From positions 1-64,000 of the forward strand of contig NZ_PYGA01000010.1 in NCBI RefSeq assembly GCF_003014485.1: DNA of 64,000 bases, written 5' to 3'. Shown here piece after piece: positions 18,880 to 27,823 of this stretch (within the stretch, counting starts at the first letter, position 1; every line of letters starts with the position of its first letter). This stretch comes from Murinocardiopsis flavida. Lineage in GTDB: Bacteria > Actinomycetota > Actinomycetes > Streptosporangiales > Streptosporangiaceae. Position numbers and translations under genes: made by a program. The notes beneath the pieces are model-generated. The model saw nothing but the letters and a program-made list of their open reading frames with translations. It had not been told where the DNA came from and made no database searches.

Positions 18880-19312
18880 TGTCTCGGCACCCCCTACCCT
18901 CTGCGCTGCACGCGCCTCCGCGATGGCCCCGGAGCCGCCCTCCGGGTCCTGTCAATCCGCTCAATCCGCTGCAACCGACCGTTCCCCGTATATCGGAACA
19001 GAACCGGACGAACACGTTTCGTGATGGATCGGTCACAAAGATCGTACCGGTAATGCGATACACCGACTTCGCCGGTTTTTTCAACTCCCTACCCGGCTCG
19101 ACGCTCAGGATTCGCGCCGGGTTCACACAATTCGCGTCCGGTGGGCTATCCCACATGCCCGCCTGGCCGTGGTTTTCGGCAATGCCCTGCTGCGGCCGAT
19201 TCCACCGAACGCACCACCCACCGGCAGAACGCGCCCGGGCCGCCGCGAGTTCCCGAGTGACCCCTGGATCGGCCGCCACGCTGCGCGGATGCCGGTCCCC
19301 TCCCCCTGCCTA
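18880..19312. other. 433-base intergenic region, promoter-bearing
   Basis: No gene is seen. The part from about 18960 to 19150 is less GC-rich than the surroundings and includes a run of six Ts at 19075-19080. It should carry the promoter for the membrane protein at 18034-18879; on the minus strand TTGAAA (complement of 19079-19084) is a possible -35 box. The part next to the fasR stop shows nothing distinct. Confidence 0.4.
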
Positions 19313-20524
19313 CTATTCCACCATCCCCGGGTCGCGCTCCCCCAGCCGCCCCAGGGTCACGGCCACCCGGAGGACGAACGCCCCGCGCCCGTCGGACGGG
19401 GCGAACCCGGTCAGCTCGGCGACCCGGCTGAGGCGGTACCGGACGGTGTTGGGGTGCACGAACAGCATCCGCGCGGTGGCTTCGAGTGAGGACGCGTGCT
19501 CCAGATACACCGTCAGGGTGTCGAGCAGCGGCGAGCCCGAGCCCCGCAGCGGCCGGTAGACGTCCTCGACGAGGCGGGCGCGGGCGTCGGCGTCGCCGTC
19601 GAGGGCGCGCTCGGGCAGCAGGTCCTCGGCGAGCACCGGCCGGGGCGCGTCGGGCCAGGCCGTTGCCGCGCGCAGCCCGTTCACCGCCGCGCGCACCGAG
19701 TCGCCGGCCCCGCGCAGGTCGGCCACTGCCGGGCCGACGACCACCGGGCCCGGCCCGAGCAGCCCGGCGAGCGGGGCGGCCGCGGCCAGCGGGTCGTCCG
19801 ACGCGGCCGACGCCCCGCCGACGCCGATCACCACGACGACCCGCTCGCCCTGCACCCCGGCGAGGACGTCGTGGCCGGCGCGGCGCGCCCGCGCCCGCAC
19901 GTCGTCCAGGACGCCCTGCTCGCCGGGGTCCGGCAGGGTCCCGGCGAGGGCGATGACGGGGGTGCCCGACCAGCTCAGCGCGGACCCCCAGGTGGGCAGG
20001 CCCTCCTCGCGGTCGCCGTGCAGCAGCGCGTCGACGATCAGCGCCTCCAGCCGGGCGTCCCACGAACCGCGCGCCTCGGCGGCCCGGGCGTAGACCTTCG
20101 CGGAGGAGAACGCGACCTCGCGGGTGTAGCGCAGCACCGCCTCGCGCAGCTGCTGGACGCCGCCGGGCGCGGCGAGCTCCTCGACCTGGTTCTCCACGAC
20201 GTCGATGACGACCCTGATCATCTCGACGGTCTGCTGGAGGGTGACCGACCGGGTGAGCTCGCGCGGGGCCGTGCCGAAGACCTCGACCGTGATGGCGGGC
20301 CGCCCGCGGTCGGGGTTCTTGAACCACTCGACGAACGCCGCGACGCCGGACTGGGCGACCAGCCCGACCCAGGAGCGGTCCTCGGCGGACATGGCGCGGA
20401 ACCACGACAGGCTGCTCTCCATGCGGGTCACCGCCGCCGTGCCGAGGGTGCCCATGGACCGCTCCAGCCGCAGGGCCGTCTCCGCGCGCACCGCGCCTTC
20501 GTCGGGCGCCTGTGGGATGCTCAT
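19313..20524 (-). CDS. fasR: PucR-type regulator of fatty-acid synthesis (FasR-like)
   Basis: 403 residues from ATG at 20524; the frame is open to 20833 but that would cross the divergent fab promoter. The C-terminal helix-turn-helix of the PucR family is clear: LTVYLEHASSLEATARMLFVHPNTVRYRLSRV, given here as the positions about 339-371, with key residues ATARMLFVHPNTVRYRL. The central part is a ligand-sensing domain. In actinobacteria the protein encoded divergently from or just before fabD is FasR, which binds long-chain acyl-CoA and activates the fabD-fabH-acpP-fabF operon. The location here is the same, which supports the symbol. Confidence 0.88.
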   Translation of the reverse strand: MSIPQAPDEGAVRAETALRLERSMGTLGTAAVTRMESSLSWFRAMSAEDRSWVGLVAQSGVAAFVEWFKNPDRGRPAITVEVFGTAPRELTRSVTLQQTVEMIRVVIDVVENQVEELAAPGGVQQLREAVLRYTREVAFSSAKVYARAAEARGSWDARLEALIVDALLHGDREEGLPTWGSALSWSGTPVIALAGTLPDPGEQGVLDDVRARARRAGHDVLAGVQGERVVVVIGVGGASAASDDPLAAAAPLAGLLGPGPVVVGPAVADLRGAGDSVRAAVNGLRAATAWPDAPRPVLAEDLLPERALDGDADARARLVEDVYRPLRGSGSPLLDTLTVYLEHASSLEATARMLFVHPNTVRYRLSRVAELTGFAPSDGRGAFVLRVAVTLGRLGERDPGMVE

Positions 20525-20688
20525 GGGCGCGCCGCGTGCCGGCGGGCGGCGGTCCGGTTGCTGTTGGTCATGCCTCTGGTCATGCCTCCAAGGGTGGCAC
20601 CTCCGCGGGCTGCGGACACGCGCCGAACTGCGGAGGAGACGCCGAAAAGTGACGGGCACCACGCCGTACGGTGACGTTTCGGCGCCGG

Positions 20689-20707
20689 TTTGTGGAGTTC
20701 CCACAAA
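20689..20707. promoter_or_regulatory. Inverted repeat upstream of fabD, candidate FasR operator
   Basis: TTTGTGG-N5-CCACAAA, a perfect 7-bp dyad, sits in the 251 bases between fasR and fabD, 69 bases before fabD. It is the most striking symmetry in the gap and a natural site for the divergently encoded regulator. I cannot compare it with known FasR sites here. Confidence 0.6.
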
Positions 20708-20775
20708 GGGCCCGCCGATAAGTTCGTGACTGTCCCCATGAAGCTGCTGATGTCCTACAAGGCAAGGTGGGTTCT

Positions 20776-21744
20776 GTGCTTGTAATCGTCGCGCCCGGAC
20801 AAGGCGCCCAAGTCCCCGGGTTCCTCGCCCCATGGCTCGAACTGCCCGGCCTGCCCGAGCGCTTCGACACCTGGTCGGAGGTCGCCGGGCTGGATCTCGT
20901 GCGCTACGGCACCACGGCCGACGCCGATGAGATCCGCGACACGGCGATCGCCCAGCCCCTGCTGGTCGCGGCGGGGTTCGCCGCCGCCACCGCGCTGTTC
21001 GACGGCGTCGGCGACGCCCCCGGGTCGATCGACGCCGCCGCCGGCCACAGCGTCGGCGAGTTCACCGCCGCGGGCATCGCCGGGGTCCTCACCCCTGAGG
21101 ACGCTCTGCGGCTGGTCGCCGAGCGGGGCCGGGGCATGGCCGCTGCCGCCGCCCTCGCCGACACCGGCATGACCGCCGTCCTGGGCGGCGACCGCGAACA
21201 GGTGCTCGCCGCGATCGACGCCGCCGGCCTGACCCCCGCCAATGACAACGGCGGCGGCCAGATCGTCGCCGCCGGGACCGCTGCGCAGCTCGCGGCGTTC
21301 GCCGAGGCGCCGCCCGAGCGCGCCCGGCTGCGCCCGCTCTCGGTCGCGGGGGCGTTCCACACCGTGCACATGGCGCCGGCGCTGGAGCGCGTCCGCCGCC
21401 TCGCCGAGTCCACCCCCGCGGCCGACCCCCGCACGCTGCTGCTGTCGAACCGCGACGGTTCCGCGGTGGCCGGCGGCCGCGACTACCTCGACCGGATGGT
21501 CGCCCAGATCACCTCGCCGGTGCGCTGGGACGCCTGCACCGCGACCCTTGCCGACCTCGGTGTCACCGCCCTGATCGAGCTGCCCCCCGCCGGCACCCTC
21601 ACCGGGCTGGCAAAGCGCGCGCTGCGCGGCGTCGAACTGCTCGCGTTCAAGAGCCCCGAGGACCTCGACCGCGCCCGGCAGCTCGTCAAAGAGCACGCGG
21701 GGGCGCCCCCCGCCTCCGCCACCGCAGAAGGGTCCCCGTCATGA
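20776..21744 (+). CDS. fabD: Malonyl-CoA:ACP transacylase
   Basis: 322 residues from GTG at 20776, giving the usual N-terminus VLVIVAPGQGAQ; another GTG at 20767 adds three residues. AAGGTGG is 5 bases before the chosen start. The catalytic motif GHSVGE has its Ser at residue 92, and the active-site His is in GAFHTVHM. It loads malonyl groups onto AcpP for chain extension. The last codons overlap fabH by four bases (ATGA), so the two are translationally coupled. Confidence 0.95.
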   Translation: MLVIVAPGQGAQVPGFLAPWLELPGLPERFDTWSEVAGLDLVRYGTTADADEIRDTAIAQPLLVAAGFAAATALFDGVGDAPGSIDAAAGHSVGEFTAAGIAGVLTPEDALRLVAERGRGMAAAAALADTGMTAVLGGDREQVLAAIDAAGLTPANDNGGGQIVAAGTAAQLAAFAEAPPERARLRPLSVAGAFHTVHMAPALERVRRLAESTPAADPRTLLLSNRDGSAVAGGRDYLDRMVAQITSPVRWDACTATLADLGVTALIELPPAGTLTGLAKRALRGVELLAFKSPEDLDRARQLVKEHAGAPPASATAEGSPS

Positions 21745-22694
21745 ACCTGCCCCCGTCGCCCCCCGGCGCCCGCATCGTCGCCTTCGGCGAGCACCAGCCC
21801 AGCGGTGTCGTCACCAACGCCGACCTCGCCGAGCGGGTCGACACCAGCGACGAGTGGATCCAGAGCCGCGTCGGCATCAAGGAGCGGCGCATCGCGGGGC
21901 CCGACGAGTCGGTCCTCGACATGGCCGTCGCTGCGGGCGGCAAGGCGCTCGCTGCGAGCGGCCTGGCCGCCGACGACATCAGCCTGGTGATCGTCGCCAC
22001 CTGCACCGGCCTCGACCAGATCCCGAACGTGTCGGCGAGCGCCGCGGCCCGGCTCGGCATCACCGCCCCCGGCGCGTTCGACGTCAACGCCGCGTGCGCC
22101 GGGTTCTGCTACGCGCTCGGCATCGCCAACGACGCCGTGCGCGGCGGCTCCGCCGGCCACGTGCTCGTCATCGGCGCCGAGAAGCTGTCCGACTGGATCG
22201 ACTGGACCGACCGCTCCACCTGCGTGATCTTCGCCGACGGAGCCGGTGCCGCGGTGGTCGGGCCGAGCGAGGCCCCGCAGATCGGGCCGGTCGTCTGGGG
22301 CAGCTCCGGCGAGCGCGCCGACAAGATCTACCTGCGCGAGCACAAGTACCTCCACCAGGAGGGCCAGGCGGTGTTCCGGTGGACCACCACGGAGCTGTCG
22401 GCCGTGGCGCTGACGGCGCTGGAGCGCGCCGGTGTGGCGCCAGAGGAGCTCACCGCGTTCGTCCCCCACCAGGCGAACCTGCGCATCGTCGAGGCGATCG
22501 CCCGCAAGGTCGGTGCGCCGCAGGCGCTCATCGCCCGCGATATCGTCACGGCGGGCAACACCTCCTCCGCGTCGATCCCGCTCGCGCTGTCGCGCATGGT
22601 GGGACGCGGGGAGCTGCCCTCTGGGAGCACCGTTCTCACTCTGGGCTACGGCGCCGGGCTCACCTACGCGGCCCAGGTGCTGCGCGTCCCATGA
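21741..22694 (+). CDS. fabH: Beta-ketoacyl-ACP synthase III
   Basis: 317 residues. The thiolase-fold triad is complete: Cys119 in NAACAGF, His243 in PHQANLRI and Asn273 in NTSSAS. The N-terminal DTSDEWIQSRVGI motif is typical. FabH starts each chain by condensing an acyl-CoA with malonyl-ACP; in actinobacteria it commonly prefers branched primers, which this sequence alone does not decide. It follows fabD by overlap and precedes acpP by 114 bases rich in RNA structure. Confidence 0.96.
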   Translation: MNLPPSPPGARIVAFGEHQPSGVVTNADLAERVDTSDEWIQSRVGIKERRIAGPDESVLDMAVAAGGKALAASGLAADDISLVIVATCTGLDQIPNVSASAAARLGITAPGAFDVNAACAGFCYALGIANDAVRGGSAGHVLVIGAEKLSDWIDWTDRSTCVIFADGAGAAVVGPSEAPQIGPVVWGSSGERADKIYLREHKYLHQEGQAVFRWTTTELSAVALTALERAGVAPEELTAFVPHQANLRIVEAIARKVGAPQALIARDIVTAGNTSSASIPLALSRMVGRGELPSGSTVLTLGYGAGLTYAAQVLRVP

Positions 22695-22701
22695 GACATC
22701 G

Positions 22702-22773
22702 CCGGGAGGCGCGCCTCCCGGTGAGAACCCCAAAACGCCGGGGCGGGTCCGCACGGACCGGCACCGCCCCGGC
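22702..22773 (+). promoter_or_regulatory. Two strong hairpins in the fabH-acpP intercistronic gap
   Basis: The first is a 20-base perfect palindrome CCGGGAGGCGCGCCTCCCGG (22702-22721). The second is a 10-bp stem (22737-22746 with 22764-22773) enclosing an inner GGTCCG/CGGACC stem. They may be an attenuator, an RNA-processing site or a protection element giving acpP its own expression level. Confidence 0.6.
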
Positions 22774-22808
22774 AAGACCGTCCACGTTTCACGAAGGAGT
22801 AACCCCAC

Positions 22809-23048
22809 ATGGCTCACTCGGAGCAGGAGATCCTGGCCGGTCTCGGCGAGATCGTCGACGAGATCGCGGGAGTCCCCGCCGACCAGGTCACCCCTGAGAA
22901 GAGCTTTGTCGACGACCTCGACATCGACTCCCTGTCCATGGTCGAGATCGCCGTCGCCGCGCAGGACAAGTTCGGCGTCGAGATCCCCGACGACCAGCTC
23001 AAGGACCTGAAGACGGTCCAGGACGTCATCACCTTCATCCAGAAGTAG
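22809..23048 (+). CDS. acpP: Acyl carrier protein
   Basis: 79 residues, acidic, with the phosphopantetheine Ser41 in DLDIDSLSMVEI. GAAGGAG ends 10 bases before the ATG. It carries growing acyl chains for the FabD/FabH/FabF enzymes encoded around it. Hairpins lie on both sides, which fits the need for much more AcpP than enzyme. Confidence 0.97.
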   Translation: MAHSEQEILAGLGEIVDEIAGVPADQVTPEKSFVDDLDIDSLSMVEIAVAAQDKFGVEIPDDQLKDLKTVQDVITFIQK

Positions 23049-23055
23049 GGCGCGG

Positions 23056-23080
23056 GCGGCCCGCCGGTGCGGCGGGCCGC
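23056..23080 (+). terminator. Hairpin after acpP, probable partial terminator
   Basis: GCGGCCCGCCG-GTG-CGGCGGGCCGC, an 11-bp stem 7 bases past the acpP stop. There is no T tract. It probably reduces read-through into fabF or protects the acpP 3' end. Confidence 0.6.
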
Positions 23081-23187
23081 CTCGCACCCGGTTCGACAGC
23101 TACCACTCACCCCGTCCTTGGACCGCGCGATCCCACCGGATCAGGTCGGCGAGGACCGATTCACGAGACGTGAAGGGCGATCGGCCA

Positions 23188-24426
23188 ATGAGTACTACCG
23201 AAGTCGTCGTCACCGGCCTCGGCGCCACCACTCCGCTGGGAGGTGACGTCCCGACCACTTGGTCAGCGATGCTCGACGGCCGGTCCGGAATCACGACCAT
23301 CACCGAGGACTGGGTCGACACCGTCCCGGCGCGCATCGCCGGTATCGCCGCGGAGGACCCCTCGGCCAGCCTGCCCCGGCACCGGCTGCGCCGCCTCGAC
23401 CGCACCCAGCAGTTCTCGCTGATCGCGGCGCAGGAGGCGTGGAACGACGCCGGTGCGCCCGATGTCGACCCGATCCGCCTGGGCGCCGTGGTCTCCAGCG
23501 GCATCGGCGGCATCCTCACCATCCTCGAGCAGTACGACACCTTCCGCGAGAAGGGCTGGAAGCGCGTCTCGCCGTTCACGGTGCCGATGCTCATGCCCAA
23601 CGCCCCGGCCGCTGCCGTCGCGCTGGAGTTCTCCGCCCGCGCCGGGGCGCACGCCCCGGTGAGCGCGTGCGCGTCCAGCGCCGAGGCCATCGCCGACGCC
23701 ATCGACATGATCCGCAGCGGCCGCGCCGACATCGTGATCGCGGGCGGCACCGAGGCCGCCATCCACCCGCTGAACATCGCGTCGTTCGCGGCCATGCGCG
23801 CGCTGTCGACGCGCAACGACGACCCGCAGCGGGCGTCGCGGCCCTTCGACACCGGCCGCGACGGCTTCGTCATGAGCGAGGGCGCCGGGATCGTGGTGCT
23901 GGAGTCGGCCGAGCACGCCGCACAGCGCGGCGCGCGGGTGTACGCGGTCGCCGCCGGCGCCGGGTACTCCTGCGACGCCACCGACATCGTCCTGCCCGAC
24001 CCCGAGGGCGGGGGCCAGTCCCGCGCCATCGTCGACGCGCTGGCGGACGCCGGCCTGCGGCCCGAAGAGGTCACGCACGTCAACGCGCACGCCACGTCGA
24101 CCCCCGCCGGCGACGTCGGCGAGACCCTCGCCATCCGCAAGGCCCTCGGCGACTCCGCGGCCGACCGGGTCAGCGTCACCTCCACCAAGTCCATGACCGG
24201 CCACCTGCTGGGCGGCGCCGGGGCGGTGGAGTCGATCGCGTCGATCCTGGCCCTGCACAACCGCCAGATCCCGCCGACCATCAACATCGAGGAGCTCGAC
24301 CCCGGGGTCGTGGTCGACATCGTGCGCGACAAGCCCCGCGACCTGCCCGCTGGGCCCACCGCGGCGCTGAACCAGTCCTTCGGGTTCGGCGGCCACAACA
24401 TCGCGCTGGCGTTCCGCACGCCGTGA
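23188..24426 (+). CDS. fabF: Beta-ketoacyl-ACP synthase II
   Basis: 412 residues from ATG at 23188; GTG at 23170 is an alternative. The condensing-enzyme triad is Cys161 in VSACASSAEA, the His in VNAHATSTPAGD and the His in KSMTGHLLGGAGA, followed by the C-terminal NQSFGFGGHN. It performs elongating Claisen condensations of acyl-ACP with malonyl-ACP. It is the last enzyme of the fab operon and is followed by a strong hairpin. Confidence 0.96.
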   Translation: MSTTEVVVTGLGATTPLGGDVPTTWSAMLDGRSGITTITEDWVDTVPARIAGIAAEDPSASLPRHRLRRLDRTQQFSLIAAQEAWNDAGAPDVDPIRLGAVVSSGIGGILTILEQYDTFREKGWKRVSPFTVPMLMPNAPAAAVALEFSARAGAHAPVSACASSAEAIADAIDMIRSGRADIVIAGGTEAAIHPLNIASFAAMRALSTRNDDPQRASRPFDTGRDGFVMSEGAGIVVLESAEHAAQRGARVYAVAAGAGYSCDATDIVLPDPEGGGQSRAIVDALADAGLRPEEVTHVNAHATSTPAGDVGETLAIRKALGDSAADRVSVTSTKSMTGHLLGGAGAVESIASILALHNRQIPPTINIEELDPGVVVDIVRDKPRDLPAGPTAALNQSFGFGGHNIALAFRTP

Positions 24427-24455
24427 GTCCGCGCCGCCCGCCGGGGCGGCGACCC

Positions 24456-24488
24456 GGGCGCGGCCGCCCTTGCCGGGCGGCCGCGCCC
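24456..24488 (+). terminator. Terminator-like hairpin after fabF
   Basis: A perfect 14-bp stem (24456-24469 with 24475-24488) and 5-base loop, 30 bases past the fabF stop. No T tract. Confidence 0.7.
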
Positions 24489-24660
24489 GACGCGTTCGCG
24501 GGGTCCGGCCCGCCCGGTGCGGACGCTGCGTGGCGCCGGGCCAACGGTGCGGAACCGGATGCCGCACGGCCGTGAACACGGTACGGCGCAGCGGGGAAGC
24601 CTGCGCGAACGTCGCGCCAAAGCCCGGCCGATGCGGGCCCCGCGGGGCCACGATGGTGGG

Positions 24661-25836
24661 GTGCGCCTTTCATCCGACCCCGCTGACACGCCCGCCGGTG
24701 CCGCGCCCCCGAGACCCGGCGGCGAGCCGAGCGCACCCCCGCCCGCGGACGCCGCCGAGGGCGTGGCGTTCCACCCCGTGGTCGACCTGGAATCCGGCGC
24801 CGTCCTCGCCGTCGAGGCCGTGCCCGAAGCGGGGGCCGACCCGGACCGGCTCGACGGCGCGGCCCGCGCCGAGGCGCTGCGCCGCAGCGTCCGCGGCGCC
24901 GCCGCCCTGGAGTCGCTGCTCCCGCTGGTCATCACGGTGCCCGCCGCGGTGCTGTCGCCGTCCGACGACGCGCTGCCGCTGCTGGAGCGGGAGCTGCGCC
25001 GCTCCGGCCGGCGGCCGCGCGACGTCACCCTCATGCTCGGCCCCGGACTCGCCGGGGTCGCCGGACGGACCGTCCTCGACGGCGTGCACCGGCTGCGCGG
25101 TCTCGGGTTCCGCTGCGGGTTCGGCACGGCGGCCGTGCCGCCGCCGACACTGAGCGAGGCGGCGCCGTTCCTGGTCCGCCTCGACTCCGAGCACGTCGCG
25201 GGCGTCCCGCACGACGAGGCGCGCACCGCACTGATCGAGGGCGTTGCGCGCATCGCCCTCGGGGCCGGGACGTTCCCGCTGGCGGCGGGCGTCCACTCGC
25301 TGCACCAGGTGGTGCCGCTGCGGCGGCTCGGGGTGCGGCTCGCGCAGGGGCCGCTGTTCAGCCCGGACGGCTGGCAGCCCGGCGACCGGGTGCGGCCGCT
25401 GCCCGACTCGGTGATGCTGCCGACGGAGCCCGCGACCGGCCAGGGGCCGCGCGTCGCCGAGTTCATGGGCCCCGCGGCGACCATGGGCGAGGACGCCACC
25501 GCTGAGGAGGTGCTGGGGGTGTTCACCGGCGACACCGCCCGCAACAGCGTGATCCTGCTGGACAAGTGGGAGCGCCCGGTGGCGTCGCTGGACCGGGTCC
25601 GGTTCCTGCTCGCGATCTCGGGGCCGTACGGGCACGCGCTGCACGCCCGGCGCCCGGCGGTGCGGCTCGCCGACGCCCCCCGGACGGTGGGGCGGGGCCT
25701 GCCTGCGCTCACGGCGCTGCGCGCGGCCGGCGCCGACCGCGACCGGGTCTACGACGACATGATCGTCGTCAACGAGTTCGGCCAGTGCATGGGGACCGTG
25801 CACGTCAAGGACCTGATCAGCAGCATGTCGCAGTGA
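24661..25836 (+). CDS. Degenerate EAL-domain protein with a CBS-like C-terminal part
   Basis: 391 residues from GTG at 24661; the start is uncertain because no strong ribosome site is seen. Residues about 35-250 follow the EAL fold: FHPVVDLESGAVLAVEAVP in place of the EAL motif, CGFGTAAV in place of the DDFG motif, VRLDSEHV, AAGVHSLHQ in place of the AEGVE motif, and AQGPLFSP. Most catalytic and metal-binding acids of c-di-GMP phosphodiesterases are therefore missing, so it is probably a binding or scaffolding protein. The rest (about 300-391) resembles a CBS-like ligand domain. It lies after fabF on the same strand, separated by the terminator hairpin. Confidence 0.75.
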   Translation: MRLSSDPADTPAGAAPPRPGGEPSAPPPADAAEGVAFHPVVDLESGAVLAVEAVPEAGADPDRLDGAARAEALRRSVRGAAALESLLPLVITVPAAVLSPSDDALPLLERELRRSGRRPRDVTLMLGPGLAGVAGRTVLDGVHRLRGLGFRCGFGTAAVPPPTLSEAAPFLVRLDSEHVAGVPHDEARTALIEGVARIALGAGTFPLAAGVHSLHQVVPLRRLGVRLAQGPLFSPDGWQPGDRVRPLPDSVMLPTEPATGQGPRVAEFMGPAATMGEDATAEEVLGVFTGDTARNSVILLDKWERPVASLDRVRFLLAISGPYGHALHARRPAVRLADAPRTVGRGLPALTALRAAGADRDRVYDDMIVVNEFGQCMGTVHVKDLISSMSQ

Positions 25837-25869
25837 TGCCGGCGGGGCGGGCCCGGCGCCGGCGCGCCG

Positions 25870-26712
25870 CTACTGCTCCGGGATCTCGTCGGAGCGCTCC
25901 AGTTCGGTGAGGTCGGGGCGCTTGGGCAGCCGGCCGTCGCCGGAGGAGCGGCCCAGCGCGCGCCGGCTCAACCACGGCACCAGGTGCTCCCTGGCCCACC
26001 GGCGGGTCTGTCGGCGGCGCAGGATGCGGGGCAGGTCGGCCAGCGGGGTGGCGAACGGGCGGGCCCACAGTTCGCGCGGGCCCATGGGGCGGCCGAGGAC
26101 GTCGGCGATGCGGGCGGCGACGGCGCGGTGCCCGGCCGCGTTGAGGTGCAGCCGGTCGGCGCTCCAGGCGCGGGGGTCGTTCAGGGCGTTCATCGACCAC
26201 AGGTCGACGATGTCGCAGTCGTTGCGTTCGGCGATCGAGCGCAGGTGCATGCTGAACACGGCGATGCGGCCCCGGTAGACCCGCAGGACCGGGATCCAGC
26301 CGGTGTCGTGCCCCGACAGGATGACCACGCGGATGCCGGCCCCGCGCAGCCGCCGGATGCCGCGGTCGAACTCGAGCGCGAGGTGATCGAGGTTGGTGCC
26401 GGGGCGCAGGACGTCGTTGCCGCCCGCGTGGACCGTGACGAGGTCGGGCGTGAACTTCAGGGTCATCTCCAGCTGCTCGCCGAAGATGTGCCGCATGCGG
26501 CGGCCGCGCACCGCCAGGTTGGCGTAGCGGAACCCGGTGACGTCGGCGCCGAGGTGCGCCGCGAGGCGGTCGGCGAACCCGAGGTAGCGGCCGTCGGCGG
26601 CGCGGTCCTCCATGCCCTCGGTCAGGCTGTCGCCGATGGCGACGAAGGAGCGGATGCGCGCAGCGCTCTCCGCCTGCTTGCCTCCGGGGGGATTCGTCTC
26701 CAGGTCAGTCAC
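25870..26712 (-). CDS. SGNH/GDSL-type esterase
   Basis: 280 residues from a GTG at 26712; a TTG at 26721 is possible. The SGNH blocks are seen in order: block I FVAIGDSLTEG (nucleophile Ser), block II NLAVRGRR (Gly), block III HAGGNDVLRP (Asn) and block V DRLHLNAAGHRAV (Asp and His). There is no signal peptide, so it is probably intracellular. Its C-terminal 70 residues are basic and extend past the catalytic domain. The substrate of such proteins (esters of lipids, glycans or small acids) cannot be told. It converges with the EAL gene. Confidence 0.88.
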   Translation of the reverse strand: MTDLETNPPGGKQAESAARIRSFVAIGDSLTEGMEDRAADGRYLGFADRLAAHLGADVTGFRYANLAVRGRRMRHIFGEQLEMTLKFTPDLVTVHAGGNDVLRPGTNLDHLALEFDRGIRRLRGAGIRVVILSGHDTGWIPVLRVYRGRIAVFSMHLRSIAERNDCDIVDLWSMNALNDPRAWSADRLHLNAAGHRAVAARIADVLGRPMGPRELWARPFATPLADLPRILRRRQTRRWAREHLVPWLSRRALGRSSGDGRLPKRPDLTELERSDEIPEQ

Positions 26713-26964
26713 GTCAACCAATCATGCTTCTCGATCACGTGGATGGATCACGCCCGGTGCGGCAGCGGGCTCGTGCGAGGCCGGCGCAACGGCCTCGCCA
26801 GGGACGTTGATCTCGGGCGGCCGAGTGTCAACGCGGTTTGGCGGGGTACGGGCGGGCTGAACAAGCATACCGCCGACCTTCACCCGGACACCGCTCTTGG
26901 GCAACGCCGCGGGCCCTGCTCGACACGCAATGGGCGGTGCCGGGATCGAGGAGAGTTACCGATC

Positions 26965-27441
26965 ATGAGCAGCAACGACGGCCCGGCCGCAGACGGCGGC
27001 GAATTCCCAGCCAACACCGTCGAGGAGGCGCTGGCACGGGCCCTGGAGCAGACACGCGGCGAAGAGGCGGCGGACGACGCGCCGGGCGGCGCGCCGGGCG
27101 GCGCGTCGGAATCCCCGGAGGAGGCGGCGGGCGCCGTCGCCGGGTTCATCACGGCGCTGCGCGACGGCGACCTGTGGGTCCCCCTCCCCGAGGGGTCCGG
27201 TGTCCAGGACGACGGTTCGATCGCGCTGCCGACACTGGACCTGGAGGGGTCGCCGTTCATCCCGGTGTTCACCTCAGAGGGCCAGCTGGGCGAGCGCAGC
27301 GCGGAGCTGCCCTACACGGTCATCCCGGCGCGGGAACTCGCGGGGGTGCTCCCCGAGGGTGTCGGGCTGGCGCTGAACCCGGGCAACGAGCCGAGCGTCC
27401 CGCTGTACCCGGAGACGGTCGAGGCGCTGTCCGGGGGCTGA
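26965..27441 (+). CDS. SseB-like domain protein
   Basis: 158 residues; ATG at 26965 with GAGGAGAG about 9 bases upstream. The first 55 residues are acidic and low in complexity (repeated GGAPGGA). The rest matches the SseB N-terminal domain pattern: FITALRDGDLWVPLP, SPFIPVFTSEGQL, and GLALNPGNEPSVPL at the end. SseB-type proteins are widespread in actinobacteria with no settled function. It diverges from the SGNH esterase gene. Confidence 0.75.
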   Translation: MSSNDGPAADGGEFPANTVEEALARALEQTRGEEAADDAPGGAPGGASESPEEAAGAVAGFITALRDGDLWVPLPEGSGVQDDGSIALPTLDLEGSPFIPVFTSEGQLGERSAELPYTVIPARELAGVLPEGVGLALNPGNEPSVPLYPETVEALSGG

Positions 27442-27823
27442 GGCCGCGCCGGCGCGTTCGGAGATCGTTTTTTACTGTGGCGTAGGCCACTCCGGACACG
27501 GTTCGGGAACGCCGCTGTGCGGCGGCGTTCCCGCCGCCGGCGCCGATGCGGGAGCCGGCGGCCCGTCTCACCAATTGGGCGCGGGGGCTACCCAGGAGGC
27601 CTGGGCAGACGTACGATTCCCCAGAAGTCGGCAAACGCAGCACCAACACCACCACATTGGCGACGGCCCCCACCCGTCGCCGCAGCGCGGCCGAGTCCCA
27701 CCTTCCCGGTGCGGCCTCGATCCCCCCTGCGGGCCGCGTACTGTGGTGCCACACCACCGAGCGCGCCCGCGCGAACATGTTCGCGACCGCGTGCCGAACT
27801 CAGGAGGTCGAGGTCCCCAGCAG
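27442..27823. other. 382-base gap: terminator hairpin and leader of the 720-residue protein gene
   Basis: No gene is seen. A hairpin with a 10-bp stem (27505-27514 with 27523-27532, GGGAACGCCG/CGGCGTTCCC) should end the SseB-like transcript. A second small hairpin CCCAGG-AGG-CCTGGG lies at 27591-27605. TACGAT at about 27611 could be a -10 box for the next gene, but no -35 match supports it. Confidence 0.45.

Noticed and set aside
27466-27472. Run of Ts after the SseB-like gene as a rho-independent terminator
   Set aside because: No hairpin stands directly before it; the real stem is 33 bases further on and has no T tract.
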